From NCBI RefSeq assembly GCF_026712185.1, contig NZ_JAPPUX010000003.1, positions 124,001 to 188,000 of the forward strand: 64,000 bases of DNA. Reading direction: 5' to 3'. Origin of the DNA: Nocardioides pini. Lineage in GTDB: Bacteria; Actinomycetota; Actinomycetes; Propionibacteriales; Nocardioidaceae. Shown in pieces: positions 56,971 to 63,874 of this stretch; within the stretch, counting starts at the first letter, position 1, and each line of letters begins with the position of its first letter. Under the pieces are notes generated by a model. It saw only the letters and a program-made list of their open reading frames with translations, did no database searches and was not told where the DNA came from. Both the position numbers and the translations under genes were made by a program.

Positions 56971-57959
56971 GCGTCCACCACCGAGAGGCGCGTGCGGGGC
57001 GCGGTGCCGATGAACCGCTCCGCGATGTCCGGGTGGGCCTCGATCAGCCCGGCCTTGTCGAACGTCTCCGCGTCGTACGCGGTGAGCGACACCCGGGGCT
57101 TGCCCCACAACGTCAGGAACCCGCCCTCGTCACCGATGGCACCGCGGAGGCGCTTCTCGATGGCCTCGCGGTCCGCCTTGAGCTTGGTCTGCTGCTCCTT
57201 GATGACGGCGAGGCGCACGAGGTCGTCCTCGACCATCTCGGGGATGCGGGCCTCGACCTCGCGGGGTGCCCACCGGGTCGACAACGCCCGGGCCTCGACG
57301 CACGCCCAGAAGTCGCGCTCGGCCTCCAGAATCTCGGCGATCCGGGCCTCGTCGCGGGGGATGGGGCCGACGTGGAAGATCTCGGTCACGGAGTCGACCC
57401 ACTCCGACTCGGGCCGCTTCTGCCAGCCCTTCGGGTTCACGCCGACGACGAAGCGGGCGTGCGCCCGGCCGGTCACCGCGAGGTAGTGCTGGGTCTGGTC
57501 GTACGCGTGCGGGCTGATGTCGCCCGCCTTCCACGCCGCGTAGTGCTTGGTCGTGGTGCCGGTGGTCTTGCACTCGAGGATGCCGCCGTCCGACGTGAGG
57601 GCGTCGGGGTTGGCGTACCGCCACGACTCGGCCTTGTTGCGGAACAGGCCGCCCGGGCGGACCTTGATCCCGTGGTGGGCCTCGGCCTCGGCGAGCAGGC
57701 GGGGCTCCAGCATGTGGCCGAAGCGGAACATCGGCAGGTTGAGCTCCGCCGGGTCGTCCGTCGCGATCTTGTCGTTGTAGACGTCGCGCGGCGTCACCTT
57801 GCCGACGTGCGTCCCCATGAGGACGGCGGCGTCCGTGCCACCGATCCCGGCCCGGCGCTCACGGAGCCATCCGATCCGGTCCGTGTTCTCGTCCACGTCT
57901 ACCCGGTGGGCGTCCGGCGTGCGCCAGTTGGCGCGCGTAGCCTGTTCCTTCGATGTCAT
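56967..57959 (-). CDS. YqaJ-type viral recombinase/exonuclease
   Basis: 330 residues from ATG 57959. IGWLRERRAGIGGTDAAVLMG is the opening motif, MFRFGHMLEPRLLAEAEAHH the helix with catalytic Glu, and NPDALTSDGGILECKTTGTT contains the PD-(D/E)xK residues (D...E-x-K). YDQTQHYLAVTGRAHARFVVG follows. This is the lambda-exonuclease-like nuclease that resects dsDNA for the ERF annealase. It is tightly coupled to both neighbours. Confidence 0.85.
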   Translation of the reverse strand: MTSKEQATRANWRTPDAHRVDVDENTDRIGWLRERRAGIGGTDAAVLMGTHVGKVTPRDVYNDKIATDDPAELNLPMFRFGHMLEPRLLAEAEAHHGIKVRPGGLFRNKAESWRYANPDALTSDGGILECKTTGTTTKHYAAWKAGDISPHAYDQTQHYLAVTGRAHARFVVGVNPKGWQKRPESEWVDSVTEIFHVGPIPRDEARIAEILEAERDFWACVEARALSTRWAPREVEARIPEMVEDDLVRLAVIKEQQTKLKADREAIEKRLRGAIGDEGGFLTLWGKPRVSLTAYDAETFDKAGLIEAHPDIAERFIGTAPRTRLSVVDA

Positions 57960-58150
57960 CCTTCGCTCCTGTTCTTGGTGATGTAGGCCGCCACGTCGGC
58001 CGGGTCGAACCGCCACGAACCGCCGACGCGAACCGCGGCCAGGTGGCCGTCGCGGCGGAGGCGGGCGACCGTCCACGTCGACACGGCGAGGCGCTCGGCC
58101 GTCGCGGTCGGCGTCAGCAGGTGGTCGACCCCGACGAAGCCCGCCGTCAT
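57956..58150 (-). CDS. Excisionase-like HTH protein (Xis candidate)
   Basis: 64 residues: LLTPTATAERLAVSTWTVARLRRDGHLAAVRVGGSWRFDPADVAAYI is the helix-turn-helix_17 pattern (binding helix STWTVARLRR, wing G-x-x-x-x-V-x-x-x-WRF). Actinophage recombination directionality factors have this size and fold. It lies between the Cro-like gene and recombination genes, expressed only in the lytic direction, as expected of Xis. Confidence 0.75.
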   Translation of the reverse strand: MTAGFVGVDHLLTPTATAERLAVSTWTVARLRRDGHLAAVRVGGSWRFDPADVAAYITKNRSEG

Positions 58151-58416
58151 GCGGTGGCGAGCGGTGCGCCGTCCCGGTGCATGAAGAGGTCGTTGACCTC
58201 GACCCCGAGGGCGTCCGCGATGCGCTCGGCCTTGTCCTTGGCGATGCCGTACGCGGGCTTCGCGGCGACGTTGCTGATGGTCGACCGCGAGACGCCGGTG
58301 ACGGCCTCCAGCGCGCGGATCGACAGCCCCGCCTTGTCAATGGCCTCGTCCACGACGCCCGGGCCGCGCGTCACGACGACGGCGACCCCGTGGGGGAGGG
58401 GTGCGGTGGTGCTCAT
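58147..58416 (-). CDS. Cro-like XRE family repressor
   Basis: 89 residues: AIDKAGLSIRALEAVTGVSRSTISNVAAKPAYGIAKDKAERIADALGVEVNDLF is a lambda-Cro/C1-type HTH (recognition helix SRSTISNVAA). First gene of the leftward early operon and divergent from the immunity repressor; the shared control region carries several operator heptamers. It is expected to block repressor synthesis during lytic growth. Confidence 0.8.
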   Translation of the reverse strand: MSTTAPLPHGVAVVVTRGPGVVDEAIDKAGLSIRALEAVTGVSRSTISNVAAKPAYGIAKDKAERIADALGVEVNDLFMHRDGAPLATA

Positions 58417-58622
58417 GGTGCTCCTTCCGTTGTCCGTTCGTCCACAACGATTAGACGATGTGCCGACGAACGTACGTCAAGGAATCGGCAATGTCCAAAC
58501 TAGGTGCGCCGCGTGTCGTCAATCACTAGACGGGCACCGTCTATAACCCCTAGACTCGTAGGGCGGGGTCAAGGAACGGCCCCGGTCCCCCCCACTACCT
58601 ACGGAAGACAGGACCTTGAAAC
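58417..58622. promoter_or_regulatory. Immunity switch region with divergent promoters and operators
   Basis: TTAGACG 58451-58457, CTAGACG 58526-58532, CGTCTAT 58538-58544 and CTAGACT 58550-58556 lie within 206 bp. Leftward, -35 TTGACG (58479-58474) is followed at 17-19 bp by a -10 overlapping CGTCTAA. Rightward, TATAAC (58542-58547) overlaps the CGTCTAT site. Overlap of heptamers with both -10 regions fits repressor control of both promoters. Confidence 0.6.
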
Positions 58623-59012
58623 ATGAGCACCGACCTCCCGCCCACCCTCAACCTCGCGGCGCTGATCCGTCGCGAGCAGGACAACACGGGCGCGTCATAC
58701 ATGGACATCGCCAAGCGGTCCGGTCTGTCTAAGGCCAAGATCGGCCAGTTGGCGGACCCCGCCTCGCGGCACCAAGTCCGCGGCGAGACGCTTGTGAAGT
58801 TGGCCGAGGGCCTTCGCCTGCCGCTACCCGTCGTGCGCCGCGCGGCGATGGTGACCGCCGGTATTAGCGACGAGAGCGAGGGCGGCCAGAACGCACGCAT
58901 CGAGCTCATCGCGAGCCAACTCGCGCTCCTAGACGAGACCACCCTTGAGACCATTGCCGCGATGATCGACGCCGCCGTGCGGTCGCAGGCGAAAGCGAAG
59001 AAGAATGGCTAG
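58623..59012 (+). CDS. Immunity repressor (HTH)
   Basis: 129 residues: LNLAALIRREQDNTGASYMDIAKRSGLSKAKIGQLADPASRHQVRGETLVKLAEGLRLPLPVVRRAAM. A helix-turn-helix (YMDIAKRSGLSKAKIGQLA) at the N-terminus and a helical C-terminal part of 50 residues (IELIASQLALLDETTLETIA) match small immunity repressors of actinobacteriophages with integrase next door. Its stop overlaps the integrase start by 8 bp, so repressor and integrase are cotranscribed in the lysogen. Confidence 0.8.
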   Translation: MSTDLPPTLNLAALIRREQDNTGASYMDIAKRSGLSKAKIGQLADPASRHQVRGETLVKLAEGLRLPLPVVRRAAMVTAGISDESEGGQNARIELIASQLALLDETTLETIAAMIDAAVRSQAKAKKNG

Positions 59013-60207
59013 GCCACCTCTGCCCGTCGGGACCTGGGGCGCGGTGCACGTCGTCCCCGCCGGGTCCGGGTTCCGTGCCCGGACACGGTTCCGCGACCTC
59101 GACGGAGTGACCCGGGAAGTGGAGCGCACCGGCAAGACGAAGGGCGCGGCCCGCAACGCCCTCACCACCTACCTCACCGAACGGACCACCCCGGCCGCCG
59201 ACGCCATCACGGGCGAGTCGCTCGTGCGCGACGTGGCCGCCGTGTGGCTCGCCGAACGGTCGACCGGTGCGCGCCCGCTGTCCATCACGACGCGTCGCCG
59301 CTACCGCGAGGTCATCCACGACCACATCGCGCCCGCTGTCGGGTCGCTGCGGGTCCGCGAGGCCACGGTCACCCGGCTCGACCGGTTCGTGAAGAACGTG
59401 ACGGCCGACGTCGGCCCGGCCACCGCCAAGCTGTGCACGTCCATCCTCTCCGGGGTCATGGGCCTCGCCGTCCGCCACGGGGCCGCCGCTACGAACCCCG
59501 TCCGCGACATCGCCAAGGTGCACGTCGACTCGAAGCCCGTCCGGGCGATGACGTTCGAGCAGGTGTCGACCGCCCGCTCCGCCGTCGCCGCGTACGTCGC
59601 CGGGGAGCCGATCATCCCGGGCGAGCGCGTCCTCCGGGGACGGTCCCGGGCCGACGACCTGCTCGACATCGTGGACGTGATGCTGGCGACCGGTATCCGC
59701 ATCGGCGAGGTCTTGGCTATCCGGTGGTCCGACGTCGACCTGGAGGCCGGGACGGTGACCGTGTGCGGGACGATCATCCGCGACGACACCGTGACCCCCT
59801 CGCGCATGGCCCGCCAGCCGTTCACGAAGGGCAAGAAGGAGCAGACGTACCTCCTGCCCGCGTTCGGGGTCGAGGCGTTCATGCGCCGCCGGGTGGCGAT
59901 GACGCACGGCAACGTCGAGGACCTCGTGTTTCCCTCGCAGGCCGGGACGGTCCGCGAGCCGGGGAACGTCCGCACGACCCTCGGCCGCATCCTCGACAAG
60001 GTGGACCTCGGCTGGGTCCGGCCGCACACGTTCCGCAAGACCGTCGCGACTGTCATCGAGCGCGAGGCCGACCTCCGCACGGCGTCCGCCCAGCTCGGCC
60101 ACGGGTCCGAGGCCGTCACGCGCCGCCACTACGTCGAGCGCGCCACCGTGGGGCCGGACACGCGGCACATCACGGCCCGCTTCGTGCCCGCGTCGTCCAA
60201 CGACTGA
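59005..60207 (+). CDS. int: Tyrosine integrase
   Basis: 400 residues. The N-terminal arm-binding domain (GTWGAVHVVPAGSGFRARTRF) is followed by a SAM-like core-binding domain (ITTRRRYREVIHDHIAPAVG). The catalytic domain has all residues: Arg in ATGIRIGEVLAIRW, Lys in FTKGKKEQTY, HTFRK (His-x-x-Arg), LGHGSE (His) and RRHYVER (Tyr nucleophile). The gene ends 120 bp before the tRNA 3' end, the normal place for a tRNA-targeting integrase. Confidence 0.95.
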   Translation: MARPPLPVGTWGAVHVVPAGSGFRARTRFRDLDGVTREVERTGKTKGAARNALTTYLTERTTPAADAITGESLVRDVAAVWLAERSTGARPLSITTRRRYREVIHDHIAPAVGSLRVREATVTRLDRFVKNVTADVGPATAKLCTSILSGVMGLAVRHGAAATNPVRDIAKVHVDSKPVRAMTFEQVSTARSAVAAYVAGEPIIPGERVLRGRSRADDLLDIVDVMLATGIRIGEVLAIRWSDVDLEAGTVTVCGTIIRDDTVTPSRMARQPFTKGKKEQTYLLPAFGVEAFMRRRVAMTHGNVEDLVFPSQAGTVREPGNVRTTLGRILDKVDLGWVRPHTFRKTVATVIEREADLRTASAQLGHGSEAVTRRHYVERATVGPDTRHITARFVPASSND

Positions 60208-60326
60208 GGACGGTCGTCCGCGCGTTGTGGGGGGTTTCCGCGGGGTTTCCGCGGGATCGGCACCGTTAGACGGGGAACGACAACGGCCCCTGACCCGCAT
60301 CACAGCAGGTCAGGGGCCGAGCCATG
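60208..60326. promoter_or_regulatory. Right attachment arm with integrase arm-type sites
   Basis: TTCCGCGG at 60236-60243 and 60247-60254, and TTAGACG at 60266-60272. Also AGGGGCC inverted against GGCCCCT (60280-60320), a terminator-like hairpin facing the integrase gene (GGCCCCTGACC/GGTCAGGGGCC). Confidence 0.55.
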
Positions 60327-60399
60327 TGCCCCAGATAGGAGTCGAACCTATGACCTTTCGCTTAGGAGGCGGCTGCTCTATCCACTGAGCTACTGGGGC
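60327..60399 (-). tRNA. tRNA-Arg, anticodon CCU
   Basis: The minus strand folds as acceptor GCCCCAG/CTGGGGC, D arm GCTC/GAGC, anticodon loop CTCCTAA (CCT), T arm ATAGG/CCTAT with TTCGACT loop, discriminator A; 73 nt, CCA not encoded. The anticodon stem has weak outer pairs. The 3' part from the core 60352-60363 leftward was brought by the phage, the 5' part is host DNA. Confidence 0.92.
60352..60363. other. attR crossover core in tRNA-Arg
   Basis: GACCTTTCGCTT, identical to 17847-17858; covers the 3' anticodon-stem side and variable loop. Sequence on both sides diverges between the two ends. Confidence 0.85.
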
Positions 60400-60577
60400 G
60401 GTGCCGCGGCACGCGAGGTGGCGCAGCGGGAAGTATCCTGCCACGACGTCGTACGCCGTCGGGCATCAGCAGGGCGCCTGCCTCGGCGTGGCTGGTGCTC
60501 GACGGGAGCGGAAATCTTGCCGGAGTGAAGTAAGTTCAGTCCGGTCAGCCCCTCCCCACCCCAACGAAGGTGAGCCC

Positions 60578-61861
60578 GTGTCGGACGAGCCGCGCCCTGA
60601 GCCGTCCGACGGCACCCCCAAACGCCGTGGGAAGGCCGCCCGCAAGCACACCGTGGGCCGCGTGGTCCTGATCAGTGCGCTCGTGCTGGCGCTCATCACC
60701 GGGCTCGGCACCGTCTACTTCATCCGCCACCTCAACGGCAACATCGAGGGCCTGTCGCTCGACGCCCTCGGCGACGAGGAGCGTCCGGAGAAGGTCTACA
60801 CCGGCAACGGCGAGCCGCTCAACATCCTCGTGATGGGCTCCGACTCGCGCGACTGCGAGGGCTGCGGCATCGACCAGGAGGGTGGCGGCGGCTCCGACAC
60901 CACCATCCTCGTGCACCTCTCCGCCGACCGCAGCCGGGCGTACGCCGTCTCGATCCCGCGCGACTCGATCATCGACCGTCCCGAGTGCAACGACGGCGAG
61001 TCACCCGCCGCGACCGACGTGATGTGGAACGCCGCCTACAGCGAGGGCGGCCCGGTCTGCACCCTGGACCAGCTCGAGACCACCACCGGCATCTACGTCG
61101 ACCACTTCATCGTCGTCGACTTCGCCAGCTTCGGCGACATGGTCGACGCCGTCGGCGGCGTCCCGGTCTGCGTGCCCGAGGACATCGTCGACCGCGAGCA
61201 CCAGATCTTCGTCCCGAAGGGCAACCCGTCCGTCCTCTCCGGCGACGAGGCGCTCGACTACGTCCGCGCCCGCTACGTCGGCGAGCAGCTCCAGCAGAAC
61301 GACCTCTCCCGCATCCGGCGCCAGCAGGAGTTCATCGGCGCCCTCGTCCGCGAGGTGCAGTCGGCCGGCACCCTCACGCGGCTCGACAAGGTCGTGAAGT
61401 TCCTCGACGCCGCCACCAAGTCGCTGACCACCGACGAGGAGTTCGCCTCCGTCACCCGCCTCGGCAAGGTGGCGATGCAGCTGCAGAACATCGGTCTCGA
61501 CAAGGTCCGGTTCGTGACCCTGCCGACCGAGTACTACCCGCGCGACTCGCCGTTCTGGGGCAAGGTCTACTGGACGCCCGAGGCCGAGCAGATCTGGAAG
61601 CTCATCAACGAGGACAAGGTGATCCCGCCGCGGCTCCTCGGTGGCAACTCGGTCAGCGCCGAGGGACCGCCCGGATCGTCGGAGACCCCCTCGCCGAGCG
61701 CCGGCGAGAGCCCCTCCGAGACGCCGTCGGAGACGCCGTCCGAGACCCCGTCCGAGACGCCCTCGGAGACCCCGTCCGAGACGGCCTCGCCGAGCGACAC
61801 CGCCACGCCCGAGGCGCCCGCCACGACGGAGCCCGACCCCGTCCCGGGCGTCTGCGCCTGA
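60578..61861 (+). CDS. LytR-CpsA-Psr (LCP) family cell-wall ligase
   Basis: 427 residues from GTG 60578 (VSDEPRPEPSDGTPKRRGKA). A cytoplasmic basic tail and one TM helix (VGRVVLISALVLALITGLGTV) are followed by the LCP domain: NILVMGSDSRDCEGC, SDTTILVHLSADRSRAYAVSIPRDS (Arg/Asp active-site motif), VDHFIVVDFASFGDMVDAVGGVPV, and DYVRARYVGEQLQQNDLSRIRRQQEFI. The enzyme moves undecaprenyl-linked glycopolymers onto peptidoglycan. The tail is SETP repeats, probably disordered in the wall. Unusual cysteine pairs (DCEGCG) sit near the substrate pocket. Confidence 0.9.
   Translation: MSDEPRPEPSDGTPKRRGKAARKHTVGRVVLISALVLALITGLGTVYFIRHLNGNIEGLSLDALGDEERPEKVYTGNGEPLNILVMGSDSRDCEGCGIDQEGGGGSDTTILVHLSADRSRAYAVSIPRDSIIDRPECNDGESPAATDVMWNAAYSEGGPVCTLDQLETTTGIYVDHFIVVDFASFGDMVDAVGGVPVCVPEDIVDREHQIFVPKGNPSVLSGDEALDYVRARYVGEQLQQNDLSRIRRQQEFIGALVREVQSAGTLTRLDKVVKFLDAATKSLTTDEEFASVTRLGKVAMQLQNIGLDKVRFVTLPTEYYPRDSPFWGKVYWTPEAEQIWKLINEDKVIPPRLLGGNSVSAEGPPGSSETPSPSAGESPSETPSETPSETPSETPSETPSETASPSDTATPEAPATTEPDPVPGVCA
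61715..61786 (+). repeat. 12-bp coding repeats (six units) for SETP tail of the LCP protein
   Basis: Six consecutive units of TC(C/G)GAGAC(G/C)(C/G)C(G/C) type encode SETP five times and SETA once. Silent differences between units show that it is under coding constraint yet prone to slippage. Confidence 0.8.
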
Positions 61862-61870
61862 CCCACGCCC

Positions 61871-62083
61871 GTGGATCCCGACACCCCTCCTGAGCCCGGC
61901 GAGGTCGGCGAGGCCGAGCGCAAGGCCGAGCGCGAGGCCGAGTGGCAACGCCGGCGCCGGCTGGCCGAGGTGTTCGGCGACACCACGCCCGACCAGACGA
62001 GCGACGACCGCGACCCGCGCGAGGACCGTTCGGGCAAGGGCGACGACTGGTACCGCGACCAGGTGCCGCCGCACCACGGCTGA
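61871..62083 (+). CDS. Small highly charged actinobacterial protein
   Basis: 70 residues from GTG 61871, MDPDTPPEPGEVGEAERKAE..., REAEWQRRRRLAEVFGDTTPDQTSDDRDPRED then DDWYRDQVPPHHG. The end 'DDWYRxQxPPHH' recurs in short proteins of Nocardioides-type genomes beside LCP genes. Function unknown. Starts 9 bp after the LCP stop. Confidence 0.65.
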   Translation: MDPDTPPEPGEVGEAERKAEREAEWQRRRRLAEVFGDTTPDQTSDDRDPREDRSGKGDDWYRDQVPPHHG

Positions 62084-62114
62084 AGACCCGGTGCCGGGTG
62101 CGCCGCCGTCTCGA

Positions 62115-62245
62115 GCGGTGGCCCACCCACATTCGTACGCCGTCAAACGTGGCTCACGCACCGCCGGGCGGCGTGTCACGGCGGTTGCGCCGACGGGCGG
62201 TGGCCCACCCACATTCGTACGCCGTCGAAGGTGGCTCACGCACCG
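62115..62245. repeat. Two direct copies of a 49-bp intergenic repeat
   Basis: Copy 1 (62115-62163) and copy 2 (62197-62245) differ at only two positions. Each starts GCGGTGGCCCACCCAC and ends GTGGCTCACGCACCG, with ATTCGTACGCCGTC between; GGTG...CACC ends are complementary. They lie between convergent genes, as do REP-like elements. No gene in 62084-62325. Confidence 0.75.
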
Positions 62246-62325
62246 CTCCGCAGGCGCCCCCGGAGACGACGAACGGCCCGCCCCCGGTCGGGGACGGGCC
62301 GGACGAAGCCGTCGGCGGGCGCGGG

Positions 62326-62676
62326 TCAGGCGGCGCCGCCGCGGGCGCGGAGCAGGTCGCGGATCTCCTCGAGGAGCGCGACGTCGGGCGCCGCGCCGGC
62401 CTCCTCGGTGGGGAAGAACCGCTCGCGCGCCTTCGTGTAGGGCAGCACGATGAAGAAGTAGACGACCGCGCCCATGATGAGGAACGAGATCAGGGCGTTG
62501 AGGAACGCGCCGAAGCTCTGCTCCTCGGTGGAGAACAGGTCGGAGCTGTCGGGCAGCAGTCCGGTGAGCCAGGCGGTGAAGGTGGTGACGACCGCAGCGA
62601 AGGCCAGGGCCATGATCAGGCCGGTGGCGATCTCGATGAGGTTGCCCTTGAGGACGAATGCCTTGAAGCCGCTCAT
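62326..62676 (-). CDS. mscL: Large-conductance mechanosensitive channel
   Basis: 116 residues from ATG 62676. MSGFKAFVLKGNLIEIATGL, IMALAFAAVVTTFTAWL is the pore helix TM1 with upstream amphipathic helix; FLNALISFLIMGAVVYFFIVLPYTKARERFF is TM2; the C-terminal helix LLEEIRDLLRAR forms the cytoplasmic bundle. Pentameric channel that opens under membrane tension to release solutes on hypo-osmotic shock. The family pattern is complete. Confidence 0.93.
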   Translation of the reverse strand: MSGFKAFVLKGNLIEIATGLIMALAFAAVVTTFTAWLTGLLPDSSDLFSTEEQSFGAFLNALISFLIMGAVVYFFIVLPYTKARERFFPTEEAGAAPDVALLEEIRDLLRARGGAA

Positions 62677-62737
62677 TGCTGGATCTCTCTCTGCTGGGGC
62701 CCCGAGAGGAGCCACGGACGAGTGAACGGTCTTCACG

Positions 62738-63370
62738 CTAGCGGCTCCACGACACGGTGAGGTACTTCGTGAGCGACGCGCCGGCGATCGTCGTCGCCTC
62801 GGCCGCCGTCGCCCCGACCACGACCAGCGCACCGCCGGATCCGCCGGCCGGTCCCTCGGGCACCCCCGTCGGGGTCGCGAGGACCGTGACGTCACGGGCC
62901 ACGAGGGAGGCCTCGCCGGTGCCCGGGTCGGTGGCGAGGAGGTCGACCGTGTCGCCCGCGCGCAGCAGCGTGGCCATGCCGGCGTCGGGCAGTCGGACCG
63001 GCACGATCGTCTCCCCGGGCTGCGCGAGCGCCAGGCCCGGCCCGACGAGGCGTACGTCGGTCACGACCTCGCCGCGGCCGATCGGCGCCGCCAGCACCCG
63101 CCCGGTCGGGGCCGTCGCGGCCTCGGCCGGCACGAGGTCGGCCGGCCAGTCACGGGCGACGACGTCGTCGCCGGCGAGGAGCGCACCCGAAGGCAGGTCG
63201 CGCGCGGCGACCAGCACCTCGACGGTCTCGGCCGGCGGCGGGGCGAGGGTGCGCAGCGCGGCGAGGGCGGCGACGGCGGTGAGCGCGAAGGCGATCAGCC
63301 GACGACGGCGCCGCAGCTGGTGGCGTACGGCGCGCAGCCGACGCCTGGCCGGTGGGAGTCCCGGGAACAT
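62738..63370 (-). CDS. SAF-domain protein (CpaB/RcpC-like)
   Basis: 210 residues: a basic cytoplasmic start (RRRLRAVRHQLRRRRRLI), one TM helix (AFALTAVAALAALRTLAPPP), then SAF domain VEVLVAARDLPSGALLAGDDVVARDWPADLVPA and GRGEVVTDVRLVGPG. The remainder resembles the CpaB family of Flp pilus assembly, but no pilus genes are visible here. In Nocardioides-like genomes it stands alone near mscL. Confidence 0.82.
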   Translation of the reverse strand: MFPGLPPARRRLRAVRHQLRRRRRLIAFALTAVAALAALRTLAPPPAETVEVLVAARDLPSGALLAGDDVVARDWPADLVPAEAATAPTGRVLAAPIGRGEVVTDVRLVGPGLALAQPGETIVPVRLPDAGMATLLRAGDTVDLLATDPGTGEASLVARDVTVLATPTGVPEGPAGGSGGALVVVGATAAEATTIAGASLTKYLTVSWSR

Positions 63371-63473
63371 GCACCGACGCTAGGCCCGGGCGGCCGGCTC
63401 CCGCTCAGCCTGTCCACAGGGGGTCTCGTGACGGTCGCTGCGCGACCTCCTCGACCGGCGACGGGGCGGTCGG

Positions 63474-63770
63474 TCAGTCCGACGAGCTGGACGACGAGCT
63501 GGACGACGAGCTCGACGAGCTGGTCGACGGGGTCGGGGTCGACGAGGCGCTGGAGTCGGCGGACGAGGACGCCGGCGCCGAGGAACTGGCGCTCGAGCGG
63601 CTGTCGGTGCGGTAGAAGCCCGAGCCCTTGAAGACCACGCCGACGGCGTTGAACAGCTTGCGCAGCCGGCCGTCGCACTCGGGGCAGACGGTCAGGGCGT
63701 CCTCGCTGAAGCTCTGGAACTGCTCGAAGGAGTGGCCGCACTCGGTGCAGGCGTACTGGTAGGTCGGCAT
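63474..63770 (-). CDS. FmdB-family zinc-ribbon regulatory protein
   Basis: 98 residues from ATG 63770. MPTYQYACTECGHSFEQFQS, DALTVCPECDGRLRKLFNAVGVVFKGSGFYRTDSR is the FmdB/putative regulatory zinc ribbon (two CxxC pairs, 'FKGSGFYRTD'). The last 40 residues are almost only Ser, Ala and Thr (a low-complexity tail), ending in Asp. Function uncharacterised; nucleic-acid or metal related. Confidence 0.88.
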   Translation of the reverse strand: MPTYQYACTECGHSFEQFQSFSEDALTVCPECDGRLRKLFNAVGVVFKGSGFYRTDSRSSASSSAPASSSADSSASSTPTPSTSSSSSSSSSSSSSSD

Positions 63771-63874
63771 GTGGGTCCTCTGACAGCGACGGTGGTGCGG
63801 GATCGGCCGGGCCGGCGCGACGCGCTGGCACTCGGGCCCTTCGACTGCCAATGGTACGGCACAATGGTCGAGCG

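Larger units (their letters stand above)
17847..60363. mobile_element. Complete siphovirus-type prophage, ~42.5 kb
   Basis: Bounded by a 12-bp identical core inside tRNA-Arg sequences at both ends. Contents include tyrosine integrase, immunity repressor, Cro-like and excisionase-like proteins, recombination and replication genes, terminase, portal, protease, HK97-type capsid, tail proteins with a frameshift chaperone pair, tape measure and endolysin. No interrupted structural gene is visible, so it may be inducible. Gene order from the terminase end is that of many cos-type actinobacteriophages. Confidence 0.93.

Noticed and set aside
60280..60320. Part of the tRNA or a second att repeat
   Set aside because: GGCCCCTGACC and GGTCAGGGGCC form a simple hairpin, read as the integrase terminator.
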